Assembly: GCF_018614195.1 (NCBI RefSeq)
Contig: NZ_JAGGOT010000008.1
Location: forward strand, 1 to 64,000
From: Streptomyces sp. ISL-43
Lineage (GTDB): Bacteria; Actinomycetota; Actinomycetes; Streptomycetales; Streptomycetaceae
Reading direction: 5' to 3'
DNA: 64,000 nucleotides
Positions 1 through 7,949 of this stretch are shown here, one piece after another; position 1 is the first letter of the stretch; each line of letters starts with the position of its first letter. The notes beneath the pieces were generated by a model. The model did not search any database. It worked only from the letters and a program-made list of their open reading frames with translations, and was not told the origin of the DNA. The position numbers and the translations under genes were made by a program.

Positions 1-12
1 GACCGTCACGAC

Positions 13-46
13 GGAGGCGCGGAGAACTCCGGCGCTCCGCGCCTCC
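13..46. terminator. 12-bp stem-loop terminator at the left edge
   Basis: A perfect 12-bp stem (13-24 with 35-46) encloses a 10-nt loop. It lies beyond the stop of the leftward small membrane gene at 238 and has no U-tract, as is usual in Streptomyces. It probably ends transcription of the cobalt operon, of a gene entering from the left, or both. The 47-237 stretch between it and that stop shows no convincing gene. Confidence 0.6.
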
Positions 47-237
47 GGTCTTAGGATGCGTTTCCCTCCCCAGCCAAAGCAGGGGATACCCACGCAAGAT
101 CAGTGATGGTTGGGCGTCGCGCGCCGCTCCATCCGGCAGCCGGGACGGTCGCCCTGGGGCCAGCCCCACCCCGGCACCGGGAGCCGACCGGCGGGCGGGC
201 CACCGGGGCTCGCCGCGAACCCGCCGCGAACCCGCCG

Positions 238-537
238 CTACACCACCACGAACACGACGGCCGCCGCACCCATGAGTGCGGCGGCGGTGTGGATGGCCGG
301 GTGGCCGTAGTCACCCGACCAGAGGTGGCGGGCCAGGCCGCCTAAGGCCGCCAGGCCGGCGATGATGCCGAACTGGGCGAGCAGGGTGGCGCTGGTGAAG
401 GGGGCCAGGAGCAGCAGGATCGAGTTGAGCCAGAACGGGGCGGCGCCCGTCCAGCCGCGCCACGCCCGCAGTTCCCGCACCCCGCGCGGGTACCAGGGCT
501 CCTGGTACTTCCGGTGCTCCCGGATCACCGTCGCCAT
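238..537 (-). CDS. small membrane protein, third gene of the cobalt-transport operon
   Basis: A 99-residue protein of unrecognised family. A basic N-terminal stretch (about 30 residues, rich in Arg and Trp) is followed by three hydrophobic segments at about residues 34-53, 56-68 and 82-99, so it should be an inner-membrane protein. It starts at ATG 535-537 and lies 38 nt downstream of cbtA on the same strand, so it is probably co-transcribed with cbtBA under the B12 riboswitch. That position suggests an accessory role in cobalt uptake, but nothing in the sequence itself proves it. Confidence 0.7.
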   Translation of the reverse strand: MATVIREHRKYQEPWYPRGVRELRAWRGWTGAAPFWLNSILLLLAPFTSATLLAQFGIIAGLAALGGLARHLWSGDYGHPAIHTAAALMGAAAVVFVVV

Positions 538-575
538 TGTGCCGCCACCGGCCCTTCAGTCACCTGTACGAGCAC

Positions 576-1325
576 TCAACTCGCAGGCTGTACAGCCTCC
601 TTGGGTGCGGCGGCCGGGACAAGGGCCCGTTCGGCAAGAAATCCGAAAGCCAGGCCGAAAGTGGTCCACATCGCGGCCTGGATGGCCAGCGAGGCGAGCC
701 GGAACTGCCAGACGAGCGCGGCCGGGAAGCCCGCCGGTACCTCGTTGACGCCCGGCAGGAACGCGTAGGCGATGCCGACCGCCGCCACGAAGGCGAGGGA
801 GGCGACGACCGAGGCGTTCCAGTTGCCCATGGCCGGCGCCAGGCGCCGGCCCAGGATCAGCGCGCCCGCGGCGAGCAGCACGCCGAGCACGAGCATCAGG
901 ACGTAGAGGGTGGTCCGCTGGACCGCGGTCTCGGGGTCTCCGACGGCCGGCGGGTTCGCGGGGTACTTGAAGAACGGCACCAGGCTGACGGTGACGAACA
1001 GACCACCGGAGACCAGCAGCGCCGTGGCCCGGGGGCCGAAGCGCCCGATGCGGCCGAGGGCGTAGCAGAAGACGAGCGCGGCGATACCGCCGAGCGCGAT
1101 CCCGTAGAGCAGGGTTCCGGTGCCGAGGCCGGCCGTGGCCTGGAGGGCCCGGCTGACCGGGGCGGCCTCGTCGCCGTGGTCGTGGGCGCCGGCCTCCTCG
1201 ATGGCGATGGCCGCGTCCACCTGGGACTCACCCAGGAGGTACGCGACGAGGAAGGCGGCGACTCCGGCCAGCAGACCGGCGATCATGCCCCGGATGAGGA
1301 GCACGCGGGGGGAAATCGGGTTCAT
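576..1325 (-). CDS. cbtA: CbtA-family cobalt transporter subunit
   Basis: A 249-residue multi-pass membrane protein of the CbtA family, the predicted permease partner of CbtB in B12-regulated cobalt import. The N-terminus is a short polar stretch followed by a hydrophobic segment (residues about 9-27). An HDHGDE acidic/His cluster near residue 45 could bind metal, and several more hydrophobic helices follow. ATG 1323-1325 is chosen because the open frame upstream lacks family-like sequence and the hydrophobic helix then begins normally. It lies 29 nt after cbtB, and the B12 riboswitch upstream of cbtB should control both. The substrate is inferred from family and riboswitch. Confidence 0.88.
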   Translation of the reverse strand: MNPISPRVLLIRGMIAGLLAGVAAFLVAYLLGESQVDAAIAIEEAGAHDHGDEAAPVSRALQATAGLGTGTLLYGIALGGIAALVFCYALGRIGRFGPRATALLVSGGLFVTVSLVPFFKYPANPPAVGDPETAVQRTTLYVLMLVLGVLLAAGALILGRRLAPAMGNWNASVVASLAFVAAVGIAYAFLPGVNEVPAGFPAALVWQFRLASLAIQAAMWTTFGLAFGFLAERALVPAAAPKEAVQPAS

Positions 1326-1354
1326 GGTGTGACTCGCCCTTGCGGATCGATGGA

Positions 1355-1573
1355 TCAGTGGCAGGGGAAGCCGAGGAGGTGACGGCCGTCGTGCATCCAC
1401 TCGTGGACGGTGTCGCCTTCGAAGATCGCGGTGGCGCCCTGCTCGGCGCCGACGAGGTAGAGCAGGACCAGCATGAGGACGCCGACGAACAGCGCCCAAG
1501 GGGCCAGTGCGGAGAGGGAGATGGGTGCGACGGCCACGGGGGCGGCAGTCGTGGGCACGGCGGAGTGGGTCAT
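1355..1573 (-). CDS. cbtB: CbtB-family cobalt transporter subunit
   Basis: A 72-residue protein with one central transmembrane helix (about residues 25-45) and the CbtB C-terminal signature, an HEWMHDGRHLLGFPCH tail holding four His and one Cys that is thought to coordinate cobalt. ATG 1571-1573 has a GGAGG sequence 8 nt upstream on the minus strand. It is the first gene of the operon cbtB-cbtA-small membrane gene, directly behind the B12 riboswitch. Length and tail agree with the family. Confidence 0.92.
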   Translation of the reverse strand: MTHSAVPTTAAPVAVAPISLSALAPWALFVGVLMLVLLYLVGAEQGATAIFEGDTVHEWMHDGRHLLGFPCH

Positions 1574-1614
1574 GGCAGGAACCTCCAGAGGGAACACGCG
1601 TCCCGGTCATTGGT

Positions 1615-1720
1615 GCTCGCGACGACGGTGGCGGGTCTGACTTGCCTCCCCCTCCGGGAGGTTTCACAGTGGCGCGACCGTGCCGGATTCTCACCGGTGC
1701 TTCCGTCATACCGTCGTCTT
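1615..1720 (-). promoter_or_regulatory. cobalamin (B12) riboswitch
   Basis: On the minus strand the conserved cobalamin riboswitch elements appear in order: GGAAGCACCGGTGAGAATCC, then CGCGCCACTGTGA, a CCTCCCGGAGGGGGAGG hairpin, then the AAGTCAGAC element corresponding to the conserved 3' box. It ends about 40 nt before the cbtB start codon. High cobalamin should turn down cbtBA expression, by termination or by occlusion of the ribosome site. The remaining 1721-1921 interval holds the divergent promoters and no gene I can support. Confidence 0.93.
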
Positions 1721-1921
1721 GTCGTCCGACACCGTACCGCTCTTTACGGCCGTCTTACAGCGCCCGACGTTCACCCCGTGAGACGGCGATGGACCTCGTC
1801 TCGAAGCCGGGGCCGGGGCCGGCATCACAAGACGTCCACACGGACCATCCGCGACAATCGAGCGGTGTACGTGGAAGAGCCACCGAGACGGCCACGCGGC
1901 CGTGGCAGGAGTCCCGAGCCA

Positions 1922-2389
1922 TTGACCGGGGAGCACGTCAAGAGGACCCCCCTCGTACGAGTCCATCTCGTGAGAGCTCCGCTGGGTGAGGCGGAGCGCC
2001 GGCACCGGTTCCCGTACGGGGATTCCCGCCCCGGGTACGAGGGGCTGCGCGGGCAGGATCACGGGGCGTGGGCGGGGCGGACGATCGATGAGGTGGCGGC
2101 CGAGGATCCGGTCGCGCTGGGGCGGTGGACGGCCGACACCTCGTACGCGCCCCCGGGCGGCGGGGAGTCGGTGGACGCGCTGATCGCGCGGGTCGGGCTG
2201 CAGCTGGCCGGGCTGGCCCCGGGGACGCACCGGGGCGTGGTCGAGCAGGGCGTCGTACGGGCGGCCGTGGTGTGGGCCCTGGAGCTGCCCGCGGCGGCCT
2301 TCTGGCGGCTCGACGTGCGCCCGGAGTCGGTGACGACCCTGACGGGGCGCTCGGGGCGCTGGAACCTGCTGGTCGGAGCGCCCGAGTAG
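1922..2389 (+). CDS. histidine-phosphatase-superfamily protein, shortened and lacking the RHG motif
   Basis: The C-terminal 100 residues match the phosphoglycerate-mutase/CobC-like fold: a HGAWAGRTIDEV motif, a PPGGGESVDAL segment, and the end of the domain with an RWNLLVG tail. The N-terminal third that normally carries the catalytic Arg-His-Gly is missing; where it should be there is HLVRAPLGEAE. About 60 residues seem lost, so catalysis is doubtful. The start is uncertain: TTG 1922 has an AGGAG about 10 nt upstream (155 residues), GTG 1970 is an alternative (139 residues). Position opposite the B12-controlled cbt operon suggests a former role in corrin metabolism; this is inference. Confidence 0.6.
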   Translation: MTGEHVKRTPLVRVHLVRAPLGEAERRHRFPYGDSRPGYEGLRGQDHGAWAGRTIDEVAAEDPVALGRWTADTSYAPPGGGESVDALIARVGLQLAGLAPGTHRGVVEQGVVRAAVVWALELPAAAFWRLDVRPESVTTLTGRSGRWNLLVGAPE

Positions 2390-2401
2390 GCACGGGTACG
2401 G

Positions 2402-2421
2402 CACGCGGCCCGGACCGCGTG
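2402..2421. terminator. weak hairpin between convergent genes
   Basis: A 7-bp stem (2402-2408 with 2415-2421) and 6-nt loop lie in the 70-nt gap between the convergent phosphatase-like gene and the uricase gene. It may serve as a bidirectional terminator. Confidence 0.4.
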
Positions 2422-2459
2422 GCGCGGGCCGGGCCGGGGTGTTCAGAGCGGGCGGGAGG

Positions 2460-3377
2460 TCAGGCGGCGATCCAGTCGGACGTCGCGATCACCGGCTGCA
2501 CGCCGTCGCGGTGGACGGTGCCCTCGATCAGGCCGTACATGCGGTCCGCCGCGAAGTAGACCTCGTTGTCGTTCTTGAGGCCGAAGGGCTCCAGGTCGAC
2601 GAGGAAGTGGTGCTTGTTGGGGAGGTTGAGGCGCACCTCGTTGACCTTGGGGCAGTTGTCGAGCACGCGCTCGGCCATCTGGTTCAGGGTCTGCTGCAGC
2701 GAGTACGAGTAGGTCTCGGCGAAGGCTTCCAGCATGTGCTTGCGGACCTTCTTGTACGACTGGTCCCAGTCGTACTCCGGGTCGTCGGCGGCGAGCGCCG
2801 AGTGCGCCCAGCGCGAGGTGACCTTGGTCGCCAGGATGCGGTCGTACGCCTCCTGCAGGGTCGTGTACTTGTCCTTGATGTAGCCGTGGAACTCGGAGTT
2901 GGTCGAGTTCATCACGGTCAGGTCCTTCAGACCCGAGATGACCTGGAGGCCGGTCGTCTCGCTGTACGTGATCTGCGCGGTGCGCACCTCGTTGCCCTTG
3001 AGGGCGAAGGAGTGCTGCTCCTTGCGGGTCGGGACCGGGATCCGCTCCCAGGCGTACTCCTCGATGCGGATCTGCGCCTCGCGGATCGGCTGCTGGGAGG
3101 AGACGAAGTGCTTGGCGAGCAGGATGCCGAAGGCCTCCGGGGAGGCGATGCCGTGCTCCTTGCCGAAGGCGTACACCGTGTTCTTGGTGGTGTCGGTGGG
3201 CAGGCAGTTGGCGTTGTCCCCGGTGAGGTGGACGTCGCGGAACTCGCCGCGCAGTGCGACCGAGACGTTCAGGTCGCGGATCTCGTGCCAGGAACCGTCG
3301 CTGCCCTTGCGGGTGACCTTGACGATGCGGTTCTCGGCCTTGCCGTACTGGTTCTGGGCGAGGATGTGCTTGCTCAT
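2460..3377 (-). CDS. urate oxidase (uricase)
   Basis: A 305-residue uricase, the cofactor-free enzyme that oxidises urate to 5-hydroxyisourate in purine breakdown. Recognised from the tandem tunnelling-fold layout: LAQNQYGK near the N-terminus, the TDTTKNTVY segment that carries the catalytic Thr, and LPNKHHFLVDL with the catalytic His near the C-terminus. ATG 3375-3377 is preceded by GGAAGA. Full family length. The upstream 281 bp holds a strong palindrome (3485-3498) and a 9-bp direct repeat, so the gene probably has its own regulated promoter, separate from the aminotransferase gene upstream. Confidence 0.96.
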   Translation of the reverse strand: MSKHILAQNQYGKAENRIVKVTRKGSDGSWHEIRDLNVSVALRGEFRDVHLTGDNANCLPTDTTKNTVYAFGKEHGIASPEAFGILLAKHFVSSQQPIREAQIRIEEYAWERIPVPTRKEQHSFALKGNEVRTAQITYSETTGLQVISGLKDLTVMNSTNSEFHGYIKDKYTTLQEAYDRILATKVTSRWAHSALAADDPEYDWDQSYKKVRKHMLEAFAETYSYSLQQTLNQMAERVLDNCPKVNEVRLNLPNKHHFLVDLEPFGLKNDNEVYFAADRMYGLIEGTVHRDGVQPVIATSDWIAA

Positions 3378-3484
3378 GCGCTGTCTTCCTTCGGTCTCGG
3401 GAACACGGAGTCCGGTCGTCTGGATCCCGTACGCCCGGCGTCCGGCGGACGCGCAGCCCGCCCCCCGCCGTTCGGTCACGTAGT

Positions 3485-3498
3485 CACGTGATCACGTG
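3485..3498. promoter_or_regulatory. CACGTGATCACGTG operator-like palindrome upstream of uricase
   Basis: A perfect 14-bp palindrome sits inside a run of four GTCACG-like half-sites (about 3476-3504), 108 bp upstream of the uricase start. The arrangement is typical of a dimeric repressor site. In Streptomyces, urate-responsive regulators control uricase genes, but no regulator gene is adjacent, so the identity of the binder is unknown. Confidence 0.5.
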
Positions 3499-3555
3499 GT
3501 CACGCCTCATGTGGACCGCCCCGGGACTGACGTGCATCCCGGTCCGTAGGTGCTT

Positions 3556-3574
3556 GTTGATTCCCGTTGATTCC
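3556..3574. repeat. 9-bp direct repeat in the uricase upstream region
   Basis: GTTGATTCC occurs at 3556-3564 and again at 3566-3574, one helical turn apart, on an unusually AT-rich stretch for this genome. This phasing suits cooperative protein binding. It could belong to the uricase promoter or to the end of the aminotransferase transcript. Confidence 0.4.
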
Positions 3575-3658
3575 AGCACGTTTGCATGCTGTTCGGAATG
3601 GAGCGGATCCTCCGAGAACAGGCACCCACGGCTTGGGCAACCGTACGATCCGTGCAGG

Positions 3659-5026
3659 TCAGACGGTGTGCGTGTCGGCGACCGCCAGTGCTTCGTCGAG
3701 GATCGCCAGGCCCTTGGCGACGTCCTGCGGCGTGATGTTGCAGGGCGGCGCGACGTGGACGCGGTTCCCGGCGAGCAGCGGCCACAGGCCGCCCTTCTTC
3801 AGGGCCGCCCCGAGCTCCGCCATCGGCGCGTTGTCGGCGCCGGCCGCGTTGTACGGGACCAGCGGTTCGCGGGTCTGCCCGTTCCGTACGAGTTCCAGGG
3901 CCCAGAAGGTGCCGAGCCCGCGGACCTCGCCGACCGACGGGTGGCGCTCGGCGAGCGCGCGCAGGCCCGGTCCCAGCAGCTCGGCGCCGGTGCGGGCGGA
4001 CTGCTCGACGATGCCCTCCTCCTCCATGACGTTGACGGTCGCGACGGCGGCGGCGCAGGCCAGCACGTGCCCGGAGTACGTCAGCCCGCCCGGGTAGGGG
4101 CGGCGGGCGAAGGTCTCGGCGATGGCGGCCGAGATGGCGACGCCGCCGAGGGGGACGTAGCCGCTGGTGATGCCCTTGGCGAAGCAGATCAGGTCGGGGG
4201 TGACGTCCCAGTGCTCGGAGGCGAACCACTTACCCGTGCGCCCGAAGCCGACCATGATCTCGTCGAGGATGAAGACGATCCCGAAGCGGTCGCAGAGCTC
4301 GCGGACGCCGGCCAGGTAGCCGTCCGGGTGCACGAGTACGCCCGGGGCGCCGCCGACGGTCTCCAGGATGATCGCGGCGATGGACTGCGGGCCCTCGAAG
4401 ACGATGGTGTCCTCGAGGTGGCGCAGGGCGCGCTCGCACTCCTCGGCGGGGGTGGCCGCGTAGAAGGGCGAGCGGTAGGCGAACGGGCCCCAGAAGTGGA
4501 CGACGCCGGCGGTCGCGGTGTCGTTGCCGAAGCGGCGCGCGTCGCCGGTGAGGTTGATCGCGGTGGAGGTGGCGCCGTGGTACGAGCGGTAGGCGGAGAG
4601 CACCTTGGGGCGGCCGGTGTGCAGCCGGGCCATGCGGACGGCGTTCTCCACGGCCTCGGCGCCCGCGTTGGTGAAGAAGACCTTGTCGAGGTCGCCGGGG
4701 GTGCGCTCGGCGATCAGCCGGGCGGCCTCGGAGCGCACGTCGACGGCGAAGCCGGGGGCGACGGTGCAGAGCTTCGCGGCCTGCTCGGCGATGGCGGCGG
4801 CGACCTTCGGGTGCTGGTAGCCGATGTTGGTGTAGACGAGGGCGCTGGAGAAGTCGAGGAAGCGGTTGCCGTCGTAGTCCCAGAAGTAGGAGCCTTCGGC
4901 GCCGGCGACGGCGAGCGGGTCGATGAGCTCCTGGGCGGACCAGGAGTGGAAGACGTGCTTGCGGTCGGCTTCTTTCACTGCCGCCTTGGTGGCTGCGGCG
5001 GCGCGGGCGTCGGCTTCTGCGTTCAT
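3659..5026 (-). CDS. class III (PLP) aminotransferase
   Basis: A 455-residue fold-type I class III aminotransferase. Visible hallmarks: a substrate-loop start YDGNRFLDFSSALVYTNIGY, GAEAVENAVRMAR for phosphate binding, the FILDEIMVGFGRTG stretch with the Asp that contacts PLP, and FAKGITSGYVPLGG with the Schiff-base Lys. It resembles omega-amino acid or taurine/beta-alanine transaminases that use pyruvate or 2-oxoglutarate; the substrate cannot be told from sequence. ATG 5024-5026 is preferred; an in-frame GTG at 5047 would add seven residues. It lies 66 nt downstream of the SDR gene, so the pair probably forms an operon producing a semialdehyde and then oxidising or reducing it. Confidence 0.9.
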   Translation of the reverse strand: MNAEADARAAAATKAAVKEADRKHVFHSWSAQELIDPLAVAGAEGSYFWDYDGNRFLDFSSALVYTNIGYQHPKVAAAIAEQAAKLCTVAPGFAVDVRSEAARLIAERTPGDLDKVFFTNAGAEAVENAVRMARLHTGRPKVLSAYRSYHGATSTAINLTGDARRFGNDTATAGVVHFWGPFAYRSPFYAATPAEECERALRHLEDTIVFEGPQSIAAIILETVGGAPGVLVHPDGYLAGVRELCDRFGIVFILDEIMVGFGRTGKWFASEHWDVTPDLICFAKGITSGYVPLGGVAISAAIAETFARRPYPGGLTYSGHVLACAAAVATVNVMEEEGIVEQSARTGAELLGPGLRALAERHPSVGEVRGLGTFWALELVRNGQTREPLVPYNAAGADNAPMAELGAALKKGGLWPLLAGNRVHVAPPCNITPQDVAKGLAILDEALAVADTHTV

Positions 5027-5092
5027 ATTCCGAGGGTAGTTGTCCACGATGTGGAATCGGCGGGGGATCTGCGGGGCGGGCGCGGCCGGCGG

Positions 5093-5848
5093 TCAGACGA
5101 CGTGCCGGCCGCCGTCGACGGTCAGGACGTCGCCGGTCGTGTAGGCGGCGTTCACGAGGTAGAGCGCGGCCTCGGCCACGTCGTCGGGCGTGCCCACACG
5201 GCGCAGCGGGGTGTTCTCGGTGATCCACTCGCGCGAGCTCTCCCAGACCTGGTCCTCGCCCTGGTACCAGGGCGTGTCGATCAGGCCGGGCGCGATGGCG
5301 TTCACGCGGACGTCGGGGCCGAGCTGGGAGGCCAGCAGCCGGGTCATGTGGTTGACCGCGGCCTTGCTGACGGCGTAGGGGATCGAGCTGCCGAGGGCGC
5401 GCGTGGCGGAGACCGAGGAGATGTTGACGATCGAGGCCGTCGCGGAGCCGTTCGCCGCGGACGCCCGCAGGTGGGGGGTGGCGGCGGTGATCATCTGCCA
5501 GGTGCCGACGACGTTGACCTCGAAGATCTCGCGCCAGGCGTCGGCGTCGGCCGCGTCCAGGTCGCCCAGGGGGATGAAGCGGGTGACGCCGGCGTTGTTG
5601 ACCAGGATGTCGAGCCGCCCGTAGGTGTCGATCGCGGTCCGTACCATCCGTCGCGCGTCGTCGGCGTCGGCGACGTCGCCCTGCACGTAGACGGCGTCCG
5701 GCAGCTCGGCGGCGAGGGCCTTGCCCGCGCTCTCGCTGCGCGCGGAGTTCAGGACGACGCGGATGCCGGCCGCGGCCAGCCGGCGGGCGATGCCGGCGCC
5801 GATCCCGGAAGAAGAGCCGGTGATCAGGGCTACGCGGGTCTCGGTCAT
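5093..5848 (-). CDS. short-chain dehydrogenase/reductase
   Basis: A 251-residue classical SDR. Motifs: TGSSSGIG (residues about 10-17) for the dinucleotide, NNAG near residue 90, catalytic Ser in NISSVSA, and YAVSK carrying catalytic Tyr and Lys. It ends in the usual TGDVLTVDGG. ATG 5846-5848 has GGAGGA upstream. First gene of a leftward pair with the class III aminotransferase; probably handles the carbonyl product of that enzyme (inference). The upstream 5921-5947 operator-like array may control it. Confidence 0.93.
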   Translation of the reverse strand: MTETRVALITGSSSGIGAGIARRLAAAGIRVVLNSARSESAGKALAAELPDAVYVQGDVADADDARRMVRTAIDTYGRLDILVNNAGVTRFIPLGDLDAADADAWREIFEVNVVGTWQMITAATPHLRASAANGSATASIVNISSVSATRALGSSIPYAVSKAAVNHMTRLLASQLGPDVRVNAIAPGLIDTPWYQGEDQVWESSREWITENTPLRRVGTPDDVAEAALYLVNAAYTTGDVLTVDGGRHVV

Positions 5849-5920
5849 GTCGTTCCTCCTGGGGCCTTCGGGGCCTTCGCGCGGGGCGGGACCGCCGGAG
5901 CATAGCGCGAATGTCGCATG

Positions 5921-5947
5921 CCGGAAATGAATTTCCGGTATCCGGAA
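5921..5947. promoter_or_regulatory. triple CCGGAA half-site operator
   Basis: Three half-sites alternate: CCGGAA at 5921-5926, TTCCGG at 5933-5938 and CCGGAA at 5942-5947. The first two form an 8-bp-arm inverted repeat (CCGGAAAT-GA-ATTTCCGG), the last two a 6-bp-arm palindrome with a 3-bp spacer. The array is 73 bp upstream of the SDR start and is likely a regulator binding site for the SDR-aminotransferase operon. Confidence 0.55.
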
Positions 5948-6108
5948 TATGAGCCCTCAGGGGAGACCCCGAGGGGCTCCGCGTTAGAGACCCGTCAAAG
6001 CCGCGCCACCAGGCGTATGGGCCCCGTCAAGGGAGCCTGGAATGCCCCGAAGAGGCGTTCCACTCGGAGGTGTCCGAAAAACACCCTCCGAATCCTCTGG
6101 GAGTCACG

Positions 6109-6192
6109 ATGGCCGACCTGGCCTTCGTCTTCGTCACGATCGCGGTCTTCTCTCTGGTGGTCCTCGCAGCCAGAGGGGTGGCCAAGCTGTGA
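6109..6192 (+). CDS. 27-residue membrane micro-protein upstream of kdpF
   Basis: A 27-residue open frame starting [14 protein letters not shown], one transmembrane helix with a basic C-terminal end. ATG 6109 has GGGAG about 6 nt upstream. Its TGA overlaps the kdpF GTG in the sequence GTGA (6189-6192), so the two micro-genes should be translationally coupled. I remember similar peptides before kdpF in other Streptomyces. It could be a second KdpF-like stabiliser of the Kdp complex; no experimental function is known to me. A bulged hairpin (6066-6089) with a GAAAA loop lies just upstream in the leader. Confidence 0.75.
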   Translation: MADLAFVFVTIAVFSLVVLAARGVAKL

Positions 6193-6278
6193 ACGCCGAA
6201 AACGTCATCGGCCTGCTGGTCGCCGCCGGGCTGCTGGGATACCTCGTCCTCGCCCTTGTGTTCCCGGAGAGGTTCTAG
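6189..6278 (+). CDS. kdpF: KdpF, small subunit of the potassium ATPase
   Basis: A 29-residue single-helix protein ([19 protein letters not shown], then LVFPERF). Size, helix and the PERF end match KdpF, which stabilises KdpABC in the membrane. It starts at GTG 6189, overlapping the preceding micro-ORF by 4 nt, and ends 6 nt before kdpA. Confidence 0.92.
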   Translation: MNAENVIGLLVAAGLLGYLVLALVFPERF

Positions 6279-6284
6279 CCCCCG

Positions 6285-7949
6285 ATGACTCCCGTTCTTG
6301 CCGGGGTGCTCCAGCTGCTCGCGCTCATCGCGGCCCTGGCCCTCGCCTACCGCCCGCTGGGCGAGTACATGGCCCGCGTCTACTCCTCGAAGAAGCACTA
6401 CGCCCCCGAGAAGTGGATCTACAAGGCCGTCGGCGCCAACCCGAACGCCGAGATGCGCTGGCCCGCCTACCTGCGCGGCGTCCTCGCCTTCTCGGCGGTG
6501 AGCGTCCTGTTCCTCTACCTGCTCCAGCGCCTGCAGGGCCACCTGCCCGGCTCGCTCGGCTTCGCCTCCATCAAGCCGGACCAGGCCTTCAACGCCGGCG
6601 CGTCCTTCGTGTCGAACACGAACTGGCAGTCGTACGCCGGCGAGCAGGCCATGGGCCCGCTCGTCCAGACCGGCGGCCTGGCGGTGCAGAACTTCCTCTC
6701 GGCCGCCGTGGGCATGGCCGTGGCCGTGGCCCTCGTACGGGGCTTCGCGCGCTCCCGGACCGGCGAGCTCGGCAACTTCTGGTCGGACCTGGTGCGCGGC
6801 ACCGTCCGCATCCTGCTGCCGCTGGCGACCGTCGCCGCGATCGTGCTGGTGGCCTGCGGGGTCATCCAGAACCTCACCGGGATCCACGAGGTCGGGCAGT
6901 TCTCGGGCGGGCAGCAGCAGTGGAACGGCGGGGCGGTCGCCTCGCAGGACGCCATCAAGCAGCTGGGCACCAACGGCGGCGGCTACTTCAACGCCAACGC
7001 CGCCCACCCCTTCGAGAACCCGACACCCTTCTCGAACCTCTTCCAGATCTTCCTGATGCTCCTCATCCCCTTCGCGCTGACCCGCACCTTCGGCCGCATG
7101 GTCGGCTCGGTGCGGCAGGGCTACGCGATCCTCGCCACGATGGTCACCATCTGGATCGGGTTCACCGCCCTGATGCTGTGGACCGAATTCAGCCACCACG
7201 GCCCGGCGCTCCAGGCCGCCGGCGGTGCGATGGAGGGCAAGGAGACCCGCTTCGGCATCGGCGCCTCCGCGATCTTCTCGGTCGCGACCACGCTGACCTC
7301 GACCGGCACGGTCAACTCCTTCCACTCCTCGTACACGGGCCTCGGCGGCGGCATCCAGCTGCTGGGCATGCAGCTCGGCGAGGTCGCGCCCGGCGGCGTC
7401 GGCTCCGGCCTCTACGGCATGCTGATCATGGCGATCATCGCGGTGTTCATCGCGGGCCTGATGGTCGGCCGGACCCCCGAGTACCTGGGCAAGAAGATCG
7501 GCACCCGCGAGATCAAGTTCGCGGCCTGCTACATCCTGATCACCCCGGCGCTCGTCCTCGGCTTCACCGCCCTGGCGATGGCCCTGCCCACGCCCGTCAC
7601 TTCGATGTCCAACGGCGGCGCGCACGGATTCACCGAGATCCTCTACGCCTACACCTCGGCCGGCAACAACAACGGCTCGGCCTTCGGCGGCCTGAACGCC
7701 GACACCCAGTGGTTCAACACGACCACCGGTCTGGCGATGCTCCTCGGCCGCTTCCTGCCGATGGTCTTCGTCCTGGCGCTGGCCGGCTCGCTCGCCGAGC
7801 AGCAGCCCGTCCCGGCGACCGCGGGCACCCTGCGCACCGAGAAGCCGCTGTTCACCTTCCTCCTCGTCGGCACGATCCTCATCGTCACCGGCCTCACCTA
7901 CTTCCCGGCCCTCGCCCTGGGTCCGCTCGCCGAAGGGCTCGCCTCATGA
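6285..7949 (+). CDS. kdpA: KdpA, potassium-translocating subunit
   Basis: A 554-residue, about ten-helix membrane protein that forms the K+ selectivity filter of the high-affinity Kdp ATPase. Filter loops are visible as [38 protein letters not shown] and [14 protein letters not shown]. Full family length. Starts at ATG 6285 and overlaps kdpB by 4 nt (ATGA). Part of kdpFABC; the KdpD/KdpE sensor-regulator pair is not in the window. Confidence 0.98.
   Translation: MTPVLAGVLQLLALIAALALAYRPLGEYMARVYSSKKHYAPEKWIYKAVGANPNAEMRWPAYLRGVLAFSAVSVLFLYLLQRLQGHLPGSLGFASIKPDQAFNAGASFVSNTNWQSYAGEQAMGPLVQTGGLAVQNFLSAAVGMAVAVALVRGFARSRTGELGNFWSDLVRGTVRILLPLATVAAIVLVACGVIQNLTGIHEVGQFSGGQQQWNGGAVASQDAIKQLGTNGGGYFNANAAHPFENPTPFSNLFQIFLMLLIPFALTRTFGRMVGSVRQGYAILATMVTIWIGFTALMLWTEFSHHGPALQAAGGAMEGKETRFGIGASAIFSVATTLTSTGTVNSFHSSYTGLGGGIQLLGMQLGEVAPGGVGSGLYGMLIMAIIAVFIAGLMVGRTPEYLGKKIGTREIKFAACYILITPALVLGFTALAMALPTPVTSMSNGGAHGFTEILYAYTSAGNNNGSAFGGLNADTQWFNTTTGLAMLLGRFLPMVFVLALAGSLAEQQPVPATAGTLRTEKPLFTFLLVGTILIVTGLTYFPALALGPLAEGLAS

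Noticed and set aside
51..314. 87-codon leftward frame at the left end
   Set aside because: Arg/Pro/Ser-rich shadow overlapping the end of the small membrane gene; no family and no ribosome site.
3485..3498. CACGTGATCACGTG as a parS site
   Set aside because: It shares CACGTG but lacks the flanking TTT/AAA arms of parS; better explained as a repressor operator.
2439..5905. Long rightward open frames of 350 and 805 codons opposite uricase, aminotransferase and SDR genes
   Set aside because: They are antisense shadows produced by high GC at third positions; the leftward genes have clear families, motifs and ribosome sites.
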